From NCBI GenBank assembly GCA_964036155.1, contig OZ038423.1, positions 56,063,249-56,127,248 of the forward strand: DNA of 64,000 nucleotides, written 5' to 3'. This document shows, piece by piece, positions 63,701-64,000 of this stretch. The notes under the pieces are model-generated. The model had not been told where the DNA came from and ran no database searches. It saw only the letters and a program-made list of their open reading frames with translations. The DNA comes from Diploscapter coronatus. Lineage: Eukaryota; Nematoda; Chromadorea; Rhabditida; Rhabditidae. Position 1 is the first letter of the stretch. Every line of letters begins with the position of its first letter. The position numbers were made by a program, and so were the translations under genes.

Positions 63701-64000
63701 AATGGAACTGGTTTTGAAATTCGATTTTTAAGAAAGAAAAAAACGAAATTGCAACCCAACGAAATGAAGAAAAACTTGCGTCGTCGTGAAGGTTAAAACC
63801 TAGAAGTAAAGTTGATGAAAATAAGGCCTAGCGCACGGCGTGTTAGAAAGGAGTGAAATTAAGATGGGTTATATGGAAAGGGGGCGAAATAGTTCGTGGA
63901 AAATAGAGAATTAGGGGACGAAAAAAATTGGAAAGAGAAAGAGAGAGAAAGTCAGAAAAAGAAGACAGAGAGAAAGAGAAAAGACTTGCCCCAGGCAAAA
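60776..64000. other. Upstream intron(s) of pac-1, no further exon confirmed
   Basis: The first visible pac-1 exon opens in phase 0 after a TTTTTCAG acceptor, so more coding exons exist upstream on the minus strand. I find none with certainty in this 3.2 kb. The sequence has purine-rich and CT-rich tracts (63420-63470, 63900-63980). At the very edge, minus-strand TGGG|GCAAGTC (63983-64000) looks like an exon ending in a GC donor, but only 11 bases of it would be in view. Short plus-strand frames here have no support. Confidence 0.45.

Noticed and set aside
1..64000. tRNA, rRNA and CRISPR features
   Set aside because: No B-box plus cloverleaf, no rRNA-like block and no regularly spaced direct-repeat array was found on either strand by reading.

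Overview
This window is nuclear DNA of a nematode. It is AT-rich, with dense short introns ending in TTTTAG or TTTCAG, and it carries nematode-typical genes: an FMRFamide-like peptide precursor encoding the FLP-24 peptide, a teneurin, PAC-1, an aspartic protease, and acceptor sites placed directly before start codons as expected for spliced-leader trans-splicing. Sequence divergence suggests a relative of Caenorhabditis rather than C. elegans. From memory, the C. elegans counterparts of several genes here (ten-1, flp-24, the SMARCAD1 homologue, prp-3, pac-1, GABA-type receptor genes) all lie on chromosome III, so this is probably a piece of the ancestral chromosome III (Nigon C) element.

Layout. 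1-641: last exons of teneurin (+). 1152-8910: an accessory cluster made of a Kelch-repeat gene (-, 1346-4152) and a large P-loop GTPase gene (+, 5054-7942). They are transcribed divergently and share a homologous N-terminal helical domain with matching exon structure. Two copies of a ~123-bp hairpin repeat flank the Kelch gene. A Tyr/Asn/Gln/Pro-rich reading frame with a 285-bp tandem duplication follows the GTPase. 10144-12415: secreted aspartic protease (+). 13209-14793: orphan gene (+). 15778-19141: orphan basic nuclear-type protein (-). 21308-23136: acid ceramidase/NAAA-type amidase (+). 24364-31872: GABA-receptor-like Cys-loop channel (+) with two ~1.9-kb introns. 35037-35823: flp-24 (+). 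36729-38796: bZIP factor (+). 40152-44334: secreted chitin-binding coiled-coil protein (+). 44992-49989: SMARCAD1/Fun30 chromatin remodeller (+). 50703-54564: splicing factor prp-3 (+). 56237-60775 and beyond the right edge: pac-1 RhoGAP (-).

Gene models were assembled by eye from splice signals, phase continuity and protein similarity. In ten models (Kelch, GTPase, both orphans, protease, ceramidase, channel, flp-24, bZIP, chitin-binding) I summed the exon lengths and every total is a multiple of three with no internal stop. Three introns can only be kept in frame with GC-AG boundaries. The most unusual part is the left-hand Kelch/GTPase pair, which looks like a lineage-specific two-gene module joined by a shared N-terminal domain.
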